A stretch of DNA of 64,000 bases from contig JACKDX010000001.1 in the NCBI GenBank assembly GCA_020633325.1, positions 1,674,001 through 1,738,000 on the forward strand, written 5' to 3'. This DNA comes from Myxococcales bacterium. Lineage in GTDB: Bacteria; Myxococcota_A; Polyangia; Polyangiales; GCA-016699535. The position numbers were made by a program, and so were the translations under genes. This document shows positions 36,401-44,080 of this stretch, piece by piece (the first letter of the stretch is position 1; each line of letters opens with the position of its first letter). The notes under the pieces are model-generated. The model saw only the letters and a program-made list of their open reading frames with translations. It had not been told where the DNA came from and did no database searches.

Positions 36401-39400
36401 CGGATCTTCCATGAACGCCTTGACGTAGGTGTCAAACGCCGCGCATGCATCACGAGTTTTCGTCTCCTCGATAGCCGCGATGCGCTGAAGCATGCCAACT
36501 CGGCTCGGCGTGTCGCTCAAATCTTCCAACTGAACATACAGGACCCGTGCCAGTTCCGCATAGGCTCCTTGCGACTCGTATATCGGCTCAAGAATGCCCG
36601 CTACTCTTGCGCGCTCGCTAACATTAGTCATCAGACGCTCAAGGGCCTCTTGGGCCCGAAGATGCGTGGGCTGCTGCTCGAGTGCCGAGAGGAAGTAGTC
36701 GACCGCAACCTGCGCGTCGCCTATATGGCTCTCATAGAGTTCACCCAGCCGATACTGTATATCCACCGCATCCTGACCCTCCGCACGCTCGAGCGCGCGC
36801 TCAAGAAGGCGTACAATGCCGTGCCAGTTCTCCGTGCGCACATATAGCTGCTCAAGCGCACGCGAGGCTCTCGCGTGCTCCGGCTCGAGTTCTAGCACCG
36901 CCTCGTAAGCCAGCACTGCTTCTTTCGGTGCATCCAGGATTTCTTCGTGAAGGAAACTTACCTGAAGCAAAACCGAAATCTTTTCCTCTACATCGATCGC
37001 CGCGGAGGCTCGGGACTCATAAAGCTTTTGAAGCTTCAGCCACTGTTCTTCCGCCGAGTAATAGGAGCGCAGTGCTTCGTAGGCTTGGCTATTGCTCGGT
37101 TGTATCTCCAAGACTTTGAGATTGCATGCTTCAGCGCGCTCGGGCGCATGGAGAACTTGCTCGTATAGCAGTGCGAGCTTGGCATACAGGGCGGCGGCAT
37201 AGGACTCCTCCATCGTCCCCCGCGCGAGGGCTTCCTCATATATGCCCACGAGTGCACTCTCTTGATGCGATGCTCTCGCTGCGCCCTCAAGCTGCGGCAA
37301 GAGCTCCTCAGACTCCGGAGCCTCAAGAAAGGCGGCACCCAGCGCTTGAAACAAGCCTTGGACGTCGTCCTGTGCAGACTTAAGTTCCGCAATTCGGAGG
37401 CGAACATTGTGTTTGTCGGACGTGTATGCGAGTGATCGCTCAAGCGTGCGTGCCAGCCGGTCTAGTTGTCCGAGCGATTCGTAGGCCCCCTCGAGCGCAG
37501 GATCGATATCTGGAGACAGCTTAGGATACGCGCTTGCGAGCTCATCGAGCGTGTCCAACGCGCGTTCATCGAGGGGGCGAAGATCCAGGGCTTGTTGATA
37601 TGCGCCGAGCGCATCGTTCGGAAGGGACAACTGCTTTTGGAGCAAGTCCCCTCTTTTCATGGCCAGATCGAAACGTTCGCCATCATCTTCCGAGAGCTCG
37701 AGATGACGCGCCAAAAGATCCGCGAGCTCTTGCCATCTTTCGTCTTGGGAGGCAAGACGCTCAAGCGCGAGCAGCGCAGGCAAATCGGCGGGATCGAGCG
37801 CGAGGATTTCTCGGTAGTGTGCTGCCGCGACCTCTCTCTCCGATAACTTCTCCTCTTCAAGCCGCGCAAGCTCCCTCAGCCACTCGACAGTTTTGTGGGG
37901 ATTGAGCTCCGCCGCAATTTTTCGGAGCAATATAGCCTTCAGCTCAGGGTAATTTGACTCATTTTGAAAAATACGCTCAAGCGCGTCGAGTGCTTCGGCG
38001 TCGCTTGGCTCGAATTCTAAAACGGCAAAAAAATGTGACACGGCTCTGGACGGCGCCGCCAAGGCGCCAACCCAAAGCTGAGCCAAACGTCGATGAAGCT
38101 CTACGCGCTCGGCCGCGGCGGTGACCTCAGAGAGTGCCCACTCATAGGCTTCGGCAAGTTTCGGCTGCTGCTGACTAAGATCGGCCGCCTGCTCCAGGAT
38201 TTCCCGCAGACTGTGATCGGAGGGCGCTAGCCGGAAAGCCTCCAAGGCGTGGACAAAGCTCAGTTCCCCATCACGAAGTCTATCTAGACAGAGAATCGCT
38301 AGCTTTCTTAGAAGCTCGACCTGGGCGTCCAGGGCACCCTGCTCCTTGGTTTTCTTCAAAAGAATGCGCAGCACCCCCACGAGACGGTTCCACTTCTCTT
38401 CCTTCTCGTAGATCGGAACGAGCGCACGCGCTGCGGCCTCGTTGTCTGCCTCGACTGAAAGGATGCGCTCGTAGCTTCTAAATGCACGATGCGGTGCGGT
38501 GAGTTTTGTTTCGTACACGCGAGCGGCGCGCAAACTAAGCTCGACCTTCGTGGCAGCGTCTGGCATGCGATCGGCGGCCGTGCCCAACGCATCAACCAAG
38601 CCTTCCCAATCTTCCTTCGAGGCGTAAAACGCTTCCAAGGCGTCCCAGTCGTGAGAATCTTGGAGCGTTTGACGGACCGCACGAAGCGCACGTCGATTGT
38701 TCGAGTCGATGCCCAGCAAGCGCTGCCATGTCTCGAGGGCTTTTTCAGCCCTGCGCAATTGCTCTGAGTACACCACGCCCAACCTCTCGAGTATGGGCAC
38801 TGCTGCAATATCCGTCCCAACCGTCGCGACACGCCGCTCCAGCACCTCGACCAGACTTTGCCAATCCTGCTCCTGCTCCGCGAGACGCTCGATGGCATCG
38901 AGGGCGTCGAGCGCCGCTGTATCCTCCTTTAGCACTTGCTTCCAAAGGCCCAGCGCTTGGAGACGATTGACTAGTTTGCTGGCTGCGATGTCCGCCAGCT
39001 CCCGCAAAAGAGCCAGGCGCGCCGTTTGATGCGTGGTCGCGTGGGCGCGGGCCTCGATAAGAGCGTAGAGCTCCTTCCACGCGCGCTTTTTCACGTATAT
39101 TTCCCTGAGACGGCTCTGTGCCTCATCATCGGTCGGCAAGATCTCAAGCACTTGCTGCAACACCGCCGCGGCCTGATTCAGGTTGGCTCCGTGCTCAATC
39201 CATAGCGCGGCGATTTCTTTGAGATAGGTGATCCTCTGTATGAGGTCGGTTGTGACGTCGGCCTGTACATGCAGAACGGGAATAAGATCTCTATACCGCC
39301 CCATGCGTTGATATGCGTCGGCAAGTCCCCTTAGAGCCTCCTCGTCATGCGGTTCAATCTGCAGGATCGAGTTGTACACGTTTGCAACCATCACGTCGGA

Positions 39401-40789
39401 TTGCAGACGGTCCCGGTAGACCACCAAGAGTTCTCGGAGAATACCCAGTTGCTTGACGGTATCTTCTCGTGGAACGAGGTCGAGCTCGCCTTTTAGATGT
39501 TCGGCTAGCGCGCTCCAGCGTTCTAGCCTGTTATAGACGGACTTTAGAGCGGGGACGGCCTGGTCATTGCCAGGATCTAGCTGAAGCACCAGCTTCCACG
39601 CATCGATGGACCGCTCTAGGGTCGCACTGCTATTGCCTGCGACCTGAGCGATTTTCAGTGCTAACGCGAGGCGTTCTTCCGGCCGATCGGCCGCTCGCTG
39701 CGCATCGTGCAAAATGACCAAAAGCCTCGGCTGATCGGCCAGTGCCGAGAGGGTGGTCTCGTAGAACTCCAGAACAGCGGGATGGGCGGGCTCCATCTTC
39801 CGCAGTCGCGCGAAGTACGGTTCGGCATCCGCAACAGCACCTCGCTTGCGCCAGTGAATCATGCCGACTTGCAATAATGCACCTTCCTCGTCCTGACGTC
39901 GTGCTCCAGATCGTAATGCGTGCTCGTAAAGATCGACGAGATTGTCCCATGCCTCGTGCTCCGTGAACCATTGCGCGAGATATGCCATCGCCTCCCGGTC
40001 TCCCGGGCGATGCACGATGACCCGTTCGTAGCAGGCAACAGCCCGTTCAGACTGATTGAGCTTTTCTGCAAGCAACCGAGCGGCGTGTTCGAAAAAGAGC
40101 GCGCGTTCCTCGTTGCGCCTGGAGCTCTCGGCGGCCGCGAGCCACAGGCTTACGAGATCTTCCCAGCGTTCTTGTTGCCGCAACAAGTTAGCGTACAGCA
40201 AAATGGCCTGCTTATCGCGGGCGTTCAGTGTGATCGCCTGTTGAAAATATCGTTCCGCCTCCGTCTGATTGCCTTCGAACTTTTGTAGTAATGCCGCTAT
40301 TTCCGTAAACAGGCGTCCCCGCTCGCCATCGTCGGTCACACTCTCGGCTTGGCGTTGTTTCTGGGACACCAGTGTTTGCCACTGGCGGCTGAGCTTTCGG
40401 AGCTCCTCCCGCGCCTGACGGGTATTGCCGTGCTTTGGACTGACCTTAAGTGCATGCTCGTATGCCTCAAGCGCCCCTTCCGCATCGAGCAAACGTTCGC
40501 TTCTTAGTTCGGCCAACTGATTCCACAAGGCGACTTTCTCTTCTGTCCCCTTGCCGCCGCTAATCATCGCCAATATTTCGATAATGCCGGCGGCCGCCCA
40601 CCACTCACCCCGCTCAAGATGCAAAGCCGTGGCCGCGCGCAACAGTTTGACCTCATCGCTCTTCGGTTTGGCCTTTCGAAGAGCTTTCTGAAGCCCCTCG
40701 AGAGCCTGATCGCTATAAGGGTCGCCCTGTAGCGCGCCCAAATAGTTGGAAACGCTTAGATCCACGGGGCTATGTTCTTGGGAGGTCAA
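30485..40789 (-). CDS. Giant tetratricopeptide-repeat protein (3434 residues)
   Basis: An uninterrupted frame of 3434 residues built almost wholly of TPR-type helical hairpins. They recur as a larger module of about 100-115 residues, roughly thirty times: a Trp-centred helix (EEKWNRLVGVL, DEQWLKL-like), a second helix ending in LYE or IYE, a hairpin around A-x3-Y-x3-L-x-L-x-P, and A-L-x-x-L. Examples of the last part are AVLAYEAVLELEPEHARAS and AIEIYRRILEIDPLDAPAA. No signal peptide, membrane segment or enzyme domain is evident, so it is probably a cytosolic scaffold or solenoid. The start is TTG at 40787-40789, without a Shine-Dalgarno; GTG eight codons in is an alternative. A promoter lies just upstream. 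It carries no frameshift over 10.3 kb, which indicates selection. Partners are unknown. Confidence 0.9.
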   Translation of the reverse strand: MTSQEHSPVDLSVSNYLGALQGDPYSDQALEGLQKALRKAKPKSDEVKLLRAATALHLERGEWWAAAGIIEILAMISGGKGTEEKVALWNQLAELRSERLLDAEGALEAYEHALKVSPKHGNTRQAREELRKLSRQWQTLVSQKQRQAESVTDDGERGRLFTEIAALLQKFEGNQTEAERYFQQAITLNARDKQAILLYANLLRQQERWEDLVSLWLAAAESSRRNEERALFFEHAARLLAEKLNQSERAVACYERVIVHRPGDREAMAYLAQWFTEHEAWDNLVDLYEHALRSGARRQDEEGALLQVGMIHWRKRGAVADAEPYFARLRKMEPAHPAVLEFYETTLSALADQPRLLVILHDAQRAADRPEERLALALKIAQVAGNSSATLERSIDAWKLVLQLDPGNDQAVPALKSVYNRLERWSALAEHLKGELDLVPREDTVKQLGILRELLVVYRDRLQSDVMVANVYNSILQIEPHDEEALRGLADAYQRMGRYRDLIPVLHVQADVTTDLIQRITYLKEIAALWIEHGANLNQAAAVLQQVLEILPTDDEAQSRLREIYVKKRAWKELYALIEARAHATTHQTARLALLRELADIAASKLVNRLQALGLWKQVLKEDTAALDALDAIERLAEQEQDWQSLVEVLERRVATVGTDIAAVPILERLGVVYSEQLRRAEKALETWQRLLGIDSNNRRALRAVRQTLQDSHDWDALEAFYASKEDWEGLVDALGTAADRMPDAATKVELSLRAARVYETKLTAPHRAFRSYERILSVEADNEAAARALVPIYEKEEKWNRLVGVLRILLKKTKEQGALDAQVELLRKLAILCLDRLRDGELSFVHALEAFRLAPSDHSLREILEQAADLSQQQPKLAEAYEWALSEVTAAAERVELHRRLAQLWVGALAAPSRAVSHFFAVLEFEPSDAEALDALERIFQNESNYPELKAILLRKIAAELNPHKTVEWLRELARLEEEKLSEREVAAAHYREILALDPADLPALLALERLASQDERWQELADLLARHLELSEDDGERFDLAMKRGDLLQKQLSLPNDALGAYQQALDLRPLDERALDTLDELASAYPKLSPDIDPALEGAYESLGQLDRLARTLERSLAYTSDKHNVRLRIAELKSAQDDVQGLFQALGAAFLEAPESEELLPQLEGAARASHQESALVGIYEEALARGTMEESYAAALYAKLALLYEQVLHAPERAEACNLKVLEIQPSNSQAYEALRSYYSAEEQWLKLQKLYESRASAAIDVEEKISVLLQVSFLHEEILDAPKEAVLAYEAVLELEPEHARASRALEQLYVRTENWHGIVRLLERALERAEGQDAVDIQYRLGELYESHIGDAQVAVDYFLSALEQQPTHLRAQEALERLMTNVSERARVAGILEPIYESQGAYAELARVLYVQLEDLSDTPSRVGMLQRIAAIEETKTRDACAAFDTYVKAFMEDPSDVHLREELSRLAEATGRDHDYSHALRNALSNTRETPALTKELLYELAKFFDHREQQPGEAEKAYAELIAADPHDPEFVLPASRALMVQHRAQSNFSAWAEDLERIAELTHDPSERQDALFELAALYENALENKSGAISAFQKLAEADPSDMAVLEGWARMLEADGQWERLVDVLAMQIESGSDDVRSRHAQEKIARVYEEKLLNIPQAISAYEALIEQFQPEHDVLIKLARLYEADQRWADVLEIFWTLKEHFAQEDDQISLRLRAAFVLGEKLNDHVRAVELYREVLAIDPDHEPTIEALHKITEGEDASARLSAARALADLYDAKGRHRHRVDALRIVAQSEDKAEAFNALQDAARAALRQLDSPREAFELWARAVKLAPEEHDIRETLLELLSVAGAADAWDALLGLLKDLAPTILDEELNLYVLRTAADIARIRLKDGVTAREYYRVILERVADDAAALDALEELEAECGNAQGLLSVLRQKTDLATTSVARVHLLLRQADIAETDLGNVTLAIEAYEQVMQEGARAEAFDPLERLYRQAERWVDLGFLYERALELGLGDCEETRFKLGRIFIDHRDAPEEGMEHLRRLLEENPDHEDSINYLESLVLENKHVGLAAPVLEPLLLVKLDWDRLIRIMRAHCEFETEPDEKMRLLGRLAETYEDHLEDLDGALLTYAPMFEIDPSNHQAREALVRLARVLEQWETLALAYEEALDHLTDPDLIMDLALSAAELRITHHLPMDKVVSLLRRVLSIDSTHEEAFELLEQELLRSESYALVAELYESRIQVVFDEATQIELLHRRARIYRDHLNDPGRAIEIYRRILEIDPLDAPAARALDDTLVNAEKWIELADFLASQADRLMGTDVEPQLRHRVAHLYLEQLSDVEHGLRILEEMVDANPHHSAAVESLETLVQQVPLRLRVARILERVYEATDQWMKLIAIYQARAEMSTDIDEQIELHRLAAVLHEERGHNPRLAMHAWSTAFVLDPSQESIRYELERLADAGNLWRELALALEDASVRIDDTSHRRGLLEAASKLYDARLNDVASAIRVYEQLLELGPQEGNETVLRRLRELYRVEGNAERLVQVGQRLATMTTDPHLKHELWLEVAVTYESDLGRDDEAIAAYEHAAAVVPAEGAGAWEGLDRLYTKHERYRALADVLLSRVGMESDLDKRSALRLRLGDVQFYELSEPQPAIDTYLGILGDNPSHQEALERLALVYQSEGRWSEYAETVERRITLESESSVLARLHVRVAEVCRNEVEDVERAFAHYAAALEADATFEPVIEGLVGLAEQPSVRSRVLATVMPLLKSQGRWDELARLLEIEADHASSDVERHRRFAELSVLHDQKRRNIPDAQHARGLALLSATEDAIPLESERLEGLATQTTDWQQVIDIYDARLTRGLGASAEELLYLRTADIAENRLGNMALAISALSAAWEKDKTRTACLPELQRLLMQSERWPEAHAIILEQLKRATSDSDRLTFLEMLGDLEHHRLADAQEALRHYREILDMDPRHQQATREIEALLHDPAVREMASDALEQAYTQQGKPLELAALFEQRLLETTDREQRLRLIARTSSLWEGELHDVPRALEFARQGFALDQGDDWFKRFARLLDQNAAQLGEAGQADEAADLCIELGSLYEARDDFQRAADEYERAIALSSARPDSHDMLARVYERAGNTPALIATLERSVRLLAPKDAAAVFVRISGLYREASLGEQGMMAALIRARELAPDDQAIWSQLRALFEQTADHQAMLEQLLFEEQRLSDPAAKLERLQAAGQIALVQLKDSPQAVVCFQRALLLAPGDRTILLALCDAHADQQEYDKVIEVLKSIIASFGTTRSKEVATFHHEIGKAYWAQKDMERAREHFDAAFKLDLGNVEILKDYGLFCLEQNDLEGAQKKFRALLLQRLDKVSGMSKADVYFYLGQIAVRQKDTAKAKNLFERALAEDSAHAGALRSIDEMR

Positions 40790-40805
40790 AATGGCGTAGC
40801 CGCAA

Positions 40806-40835
40806 ATTGTAACGGTCTACACGCCTAAGTTGCAA
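40806..40835 (-). promoter_or_regulatory. Candidate promoter of the giant TPR gene
   Basis: On the minus strand TTGCAA (40830-40835), an 18-base spacer and TACAAT (40806-40811). The start of transcription would be near 40799, ten bases before the TTG start, so the leader would be very short. It lies in the 84-base gap after the membrane-protein gene. Confidence 0.5.
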
Positions 40836-40873
40836 GCTTTCACCCCGCTTTAGTCAAGTTGCCGGGCGCCTCT

Positions 40874-41590
40874 TTACAGCATCAGTAGACCCGCCCACGT
40901 GAGCGCTCCCAAGGTCACAAGGCCTATCCCGAGATGGACCGTGCTAAGGGCCTGCAGCGTGCCGTAATCATTGGCCCTATCCATCCCAAACCAGTCGCCA
41001 TTGGCCACCACAACGCCAAGCAGTCCCTGCGCGGCCATGCCGACGAAATGGACCCAACGTAGGAGTTTGTGGGTGCGAAGCGTACGGGCGTATTCGCTGT
41101 CCCCTTGGCTGGCGTCGTCTGGATCGGGCATGAGCAACGACAGCGTGAACGTCGTATAATACAAGCCGGCAGTCACCCCAGCGCCCAAGGCGTGGGGCCA
41201 CGGCGTTCCGGAACATTGCGATTGCCCAAATATCGCATTCCCTTGCACACATGGATTACTGCCCTCTGAAGCGCCAAAGCCGTACAGATTGTAATACTGA
41301 ATGACACCAAGGACGCTGGTCATCAGCATGGCGCCCCACGTCGCAATCCCAAGCGTCCTGTGCCACTTGGCCAGATCCACCCGTGTACGCATCTGGCGAT
41401 TATAGGCTTCTTCTTCCGGGTCTTCTTGTTCGTCGGCATCAATTGCGTCGGGCGCACCGACCTCTCTAGCCGAAGAGGGGACGGCCACCGGCGACAGTGC
41501 CACTCCCACATTTGGCATCGCCATGGGCGGAAGCGACAATGCTAGACCAAATATCGGAGTGACCAGCGAAAGGTTTATCCAGGCGAACAT
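40874..41590 (-). CDS. Membrane protein with His-bearing helices, possibly b-type cytochrome
   Basis: A 238-residue protein with an N-terminal hydrophobic leader and an acidic linker (DADEQEDPEEEAYNRQM), then four membrane helices. Each helix has His near its end: KWHRTLGIATWGAML, PHALGAGVTAGLYYT, THKLLRWVHFVGMAAQ and STVHLGIGLVTLGAL. Four helices with paired His recall cytochrome b561-type electron-transfer proteins, where they bind haem b; this is inference, as spacing alone is not proof. A loop between helices one and two has two cysteines (NPCVQGNAIFGQSQCSG) that could form a disulfide outside. It lies between the HMG-CoA lyase and giant TPR genes on the same strand. No Shine-Dalgarno is seen. 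Confidence 0.72.
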   Translation of the reverse strand: MFAWINLSLVTPIFGLALSLPPMAMPNVGVALSPVAVPSSAREVGAPDAIDADEQEDPEEEAYNRQMRTRVDLAKWHRTLGIATWGAMLMTSVLGVIQYYNLYGFGASEGSNPCVQGNAIFGQSQCSGTPWPHALGAGVTAGLYYTTFTLSLLMPDPDDASQGDSEYARTLRTHKLLRWVHFVGMAAQGLLGVVVANGDWFGMDRANDYGTLQALSTVHLGIGLVTLGALTWAGLLML

Positions 41591-41745
41591 ACGGTAGAAG
41601 GAGCGGCTCGGAGGTTATCATACTCGGAGGCCGATGCCATGGCTGCACTTGGCGCCAACCAACAATCGACCCGATGGATATTGCCGTTAACATCTAACAA
41701 GGTCGGCATGAACATTGCCCCGCCGGACACATAGTCCCGTGCCCC

Positions 41746-42660
41746 TTAGCGCCGCAACGATCGAACCCCAGCCTGGTGCACCTTGCCCGGCAGCCGCCTA
41801 CCCACAATCGCCTCGGCGACCCGGCCGGCTTCCCAGAGCTTTTCGAGGTCGATTCCAGTTTGAATGCCCATTCCGCGCAGCATGTAAACGAGATCCTCGG
41901 TGGCAAGATTTCCCGCCGCACCCGGCGCGTACGGACAGCCGCCAAGGCCCGCTACTGCGCTGTCAAAGGTGCGCACGCCCATTTGCAACCCCATGAGCAC
42001 GTTGGCTAGCGCTGTGCCGCGGGTATCGTGAAGATGCAGCGCAATGCGATCCTGCGCGATATCCGAGGTGTACAGCTCAAGCGTGCGCGCCACATCCAAT
42101 GGAGTGGCCACACCAATGGTGTCGCCTAACGATACTTGGTAGCAGCCCAAGCCGAGAAGCTCTTGGCAAAGGCGCTGAGAGGCATCGTCGGATACGACTC
42201 CCTCATAAGGGCAGCCCCATACTGTGGAGACGTAACCACGCACCTTGAGCCCCGAGGAGACCGCTTGGGGAACCAGCACACGGAAGTTGCTCAAAGTATC
42301 AGTAATGGTCGCGTTGACGTTCTTGCGGTTGTGCGTGTCGCTGGCGCTCACGAATACCGCGATCTCGTGAATTCCCGCCGCCCTGGCCCGTTCCAAGCCC
42401 TTCAGGTTAGGACAGAGAGCTGAAAAACGCGCTTGGTTGAGATCGAGCCCCCCGACCACCTGCTCGGCATCGGCCAACTGCGGAACCCAGCTTGGGGCCA
42501 CGAAACTTGTGACCTCGATGCGCGCAATACCCGCGCCTAAAAGCGCTTCGATCAACCGTAGCTTGCGTGTGGTCGGAAGCGTAACAGACTCGTTCTGAAG
42601 GCCATCTCGGGGAGATACTTCATAGACAGAAACCTTCTGCGGAAAGCTAAACTTCGGCAT
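41746..42660 (-). CDS. Hydroxymethylglutaryl-CoA lyase
   Basis: A 304-residue enzyme splitting HMG-CoA into acetyl-CoA and acetoacetate, the last step of leucine breakdown. It has the family N-terminus VYEVSPRDGLQNE, the metal/substrate region SASDTHNRKN and DTIGVATPLDV, the metal-binding HLHDTRGTALANV, and the catalytic-cysteine signature GGCPYAPGAAGN. Length is normal. It is divergent from the M18 aminopeptidase gene over 42 bases. With the acyl-CoA dehydrogenase, carboxylase and mutase subunits at the window's left end it suggests a capacity for branched-chain amino-acid catabolism, though the genes are 40 kb apart. Commonly named mvaB or yngG in other bacteria. Confidence 0.95.
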   Translation of the reverse strand: MPKFSFPQKVSVYEVSPRDGLQNESVTLPTTRKLRLIEALLGAGIARIEVTSFVAPSWVPQLADAEQVVGGLDLNQARFSALCPNLKGLERARAAGIHEIAVFVSASDTHNRKNVNATITDTLSNFRVLVPQAVSSGLKVRGYVSTVWGCPYEGVVSDDASQRLCQELLGLGCYQVSLGDTIGVATPLDVARTLELYTSDIAQDRIALHLHDTRGTALANVLMGLQMGVRTFDSAVAGLGGCPYAPGAAGNLATEDLVYMLRGMGIQTGIDLEKLWEAGRVAEAIVGRRLPGKVHQAGVRSLRR

Positions 42661-42702
42661 CTATTTCGTCGTCCTCCCGTTGCCAAGTATAATCTCATAT
42701 CC

Positions 42703-44010
42703 ATGAACGCGGAAGATTTCACAAAAGGCTTGCTGGAGTTCATCGACCAAAGCCCCACACCGTTTCATGCAGTTTCTCAAGCTGAGCATGTATTAGCCCA
42801 AGCTGGCTTCGATCGGATGGATGAACGCGAGCGGTGGGATCTAAGCGGGCGCCGCAACGTTTATATTGTACGCGGCGGCTCAAGCCTTATTGCGGTCGCG
42901 CTTGGAGCAAAGCTCCCGACAGAGACGGGCATGCGCATCGTCGCTGCCCACACCGATTCGCCCAATCTGCGGCTTAAGCCCTTGGCGCATAAGGTCCGCC
43001 ACGGCCATCACCAGCTCGGGGTGGAGGTGTACGGCTCGCCGCTCTTGAGCACCTGGCTTGACCGCGATCTCTCGCTCGCGGGTCGCGTCTGGATCAGTGG
43101 CCCCAACATGCACGCACTTTCGCAACTGGTGCGTATCGACAAGCCGCTGTTGCGCATTCCCAACCTTGCCATTCACTTGAACCGTTCCGTTAACGCGGAA
43201 GGCCTGACGCTAAACCCGCAGGAACATTTGGTTCCCATCGTGGGACTCGAGCGCGGGGAATCGTTTAGCCTAGAGTCATGTCTGACTGAAGCGCTAAAGG
43301 AAACCAATAGCGGCGCGCCCGCCGAAATTTTGGGCTTTGATCTCTCGCTTTATGATTGCCAGCCGAGCGCCAGGGGAGGAACCCACAACGAATTCGTGTT
43401 GGCGCCTCGGCTGGATAACTTGGCGTGTTGTTACGCTGGACTTGCTGCGATGCGCGAAGCACCGATAAGCGATGCGACTCGTGTGCTTGTGCTATACGAT
43501 CATGAGGAGTGTGGTAGTGGCAGCGTCGTGGGCGCGGATTCCGGTTTTGCGCGCGGTGTCCTCGAACGGGTGCTTGTCGCCGCCGGTCATGCTGAAGGAG
43601 ACAGCCTGCATCGCATCTTGGCGCTGAGCTCTTGCATCTCAGCCGACATGGCCCACGCCGTTCATCCCAACTATGCAGAAAGACATGAGGCGGGACATCG
43701 GCCGCTCTTGGGTGGGGGCCCCGTAATCAAAACCAATGCCAACCAAGCTTATGCGACAGATGGCGAGGGCACGGCACAGATAACGACACTCTCTTCGGAG
43801 CGGGGGATTTCGCTTCAGCACTTCGTGAGCCGCTCGGACCTGCCATGCGGCGGCACAGTGGGGCCGCTCACCGCGTCTCGTCTCGGGGTACGCACAATTG
43901 ACATAGGAGCGCCCCTCTTGGCGATGCATTCAGTTCGGGAGATGGCGGCAGGCTCAGATCTGCATGATCTCAGCAACCTTTTAGCTGGGTTTTTTCTACC
44001 TGGCGCGTAA
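42703..44010 (+). CDS. M18 family aminopeptidase
   Basis: A 435-residue zinc metalloaminopeptidase of the M18 (aspartyl aminopeptidase/ApeB) family that removes N-terminal, often acidic, residues from peptides in the cytosol. Metal ligands are in AAHTDSPNLRLKP, LAPRLDNLACCYAGL, DHEECGSGSVVGADS and the C-terminal APLLAMHSVREMA. The N-terminus, FIDQSPTPFHAV, is typical. Length is as expected (430-480). The start is the ATG at 42703. It is divergent from HMG-CoA lyase and is followed after 70 bases by the first polysaccharide gene (ugd). Confidence 0.94.
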   Translation: MNAEDFTKGLLEFIDQSPTPFHAVSQAEHVLAQAGFDRMDERERWDLSGRRNVYIVRGGSSLIAVALGAKLPTETGMRIVAAHTDSPNLRLKPLAHKVRHGHHQLGVEVYGSPLLSTWLDRDLSLAGRVWISGPNMHALSQLVRIDKPLLRIPNLAIHLNRSVNAEGLTLNPQEHLVPIVGLERGESFSLESCLTEALKETNSGAPAEILGFDLSLYDCQPSARGGTHNEFVLAPRLDNLACCYAGLAAMREAPISDATRVLVLYDHEECGSGSVVGADSGFARGVLERVLVAAGHAEGDSLHRILALSSCISADMAHAVHPNYAERHEAGHRPLLGGGPVIKTNANQAYATDGEGTAQITTLSSERGISLQHFVSRSDLPCGGTVGPLTASRLGVRTIDIGAPLLAMHSVREMAAGSDLHDLSNLLAGFFLPGA

Positions 44011-44080
44011 TCGTGCCGCCTAATCGGGCACTTGCGCCCCTTCTGGGTTCGCGATAAGCGCACCTTCCGAGGTCACGACA

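Noticed and set aside
36329..36847. A 172-codon plus-strand frame inside the giant TPR gene, and many similar long frames on that strand.
   Set aside because: They are antisense shadows caused by the GC-rich, Leu/Glu/Ala-rich coding of the TPR gene; their products are Arg/Ser/His-rich and without domains.
30485..40789. The giant TPR gene as an assembly or repeat-collapse artefact.
   Set aside because: The modules are too divergent at DNA level to be collapsed or wrongly joined, and the frame remains open throughout.
41575..41715. A 46-codon minus-strand frame in the gap between HMG-CoA lyase and the membrane-protein gene, with a protein-like start (MFMPTLLDVNGNIHRVDCWL).
   Set aside because: It overlaps the next gene's start, has only a weak G-rich ribosome site, and the second half is low complexity. 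Conservation would be needed to accept it.
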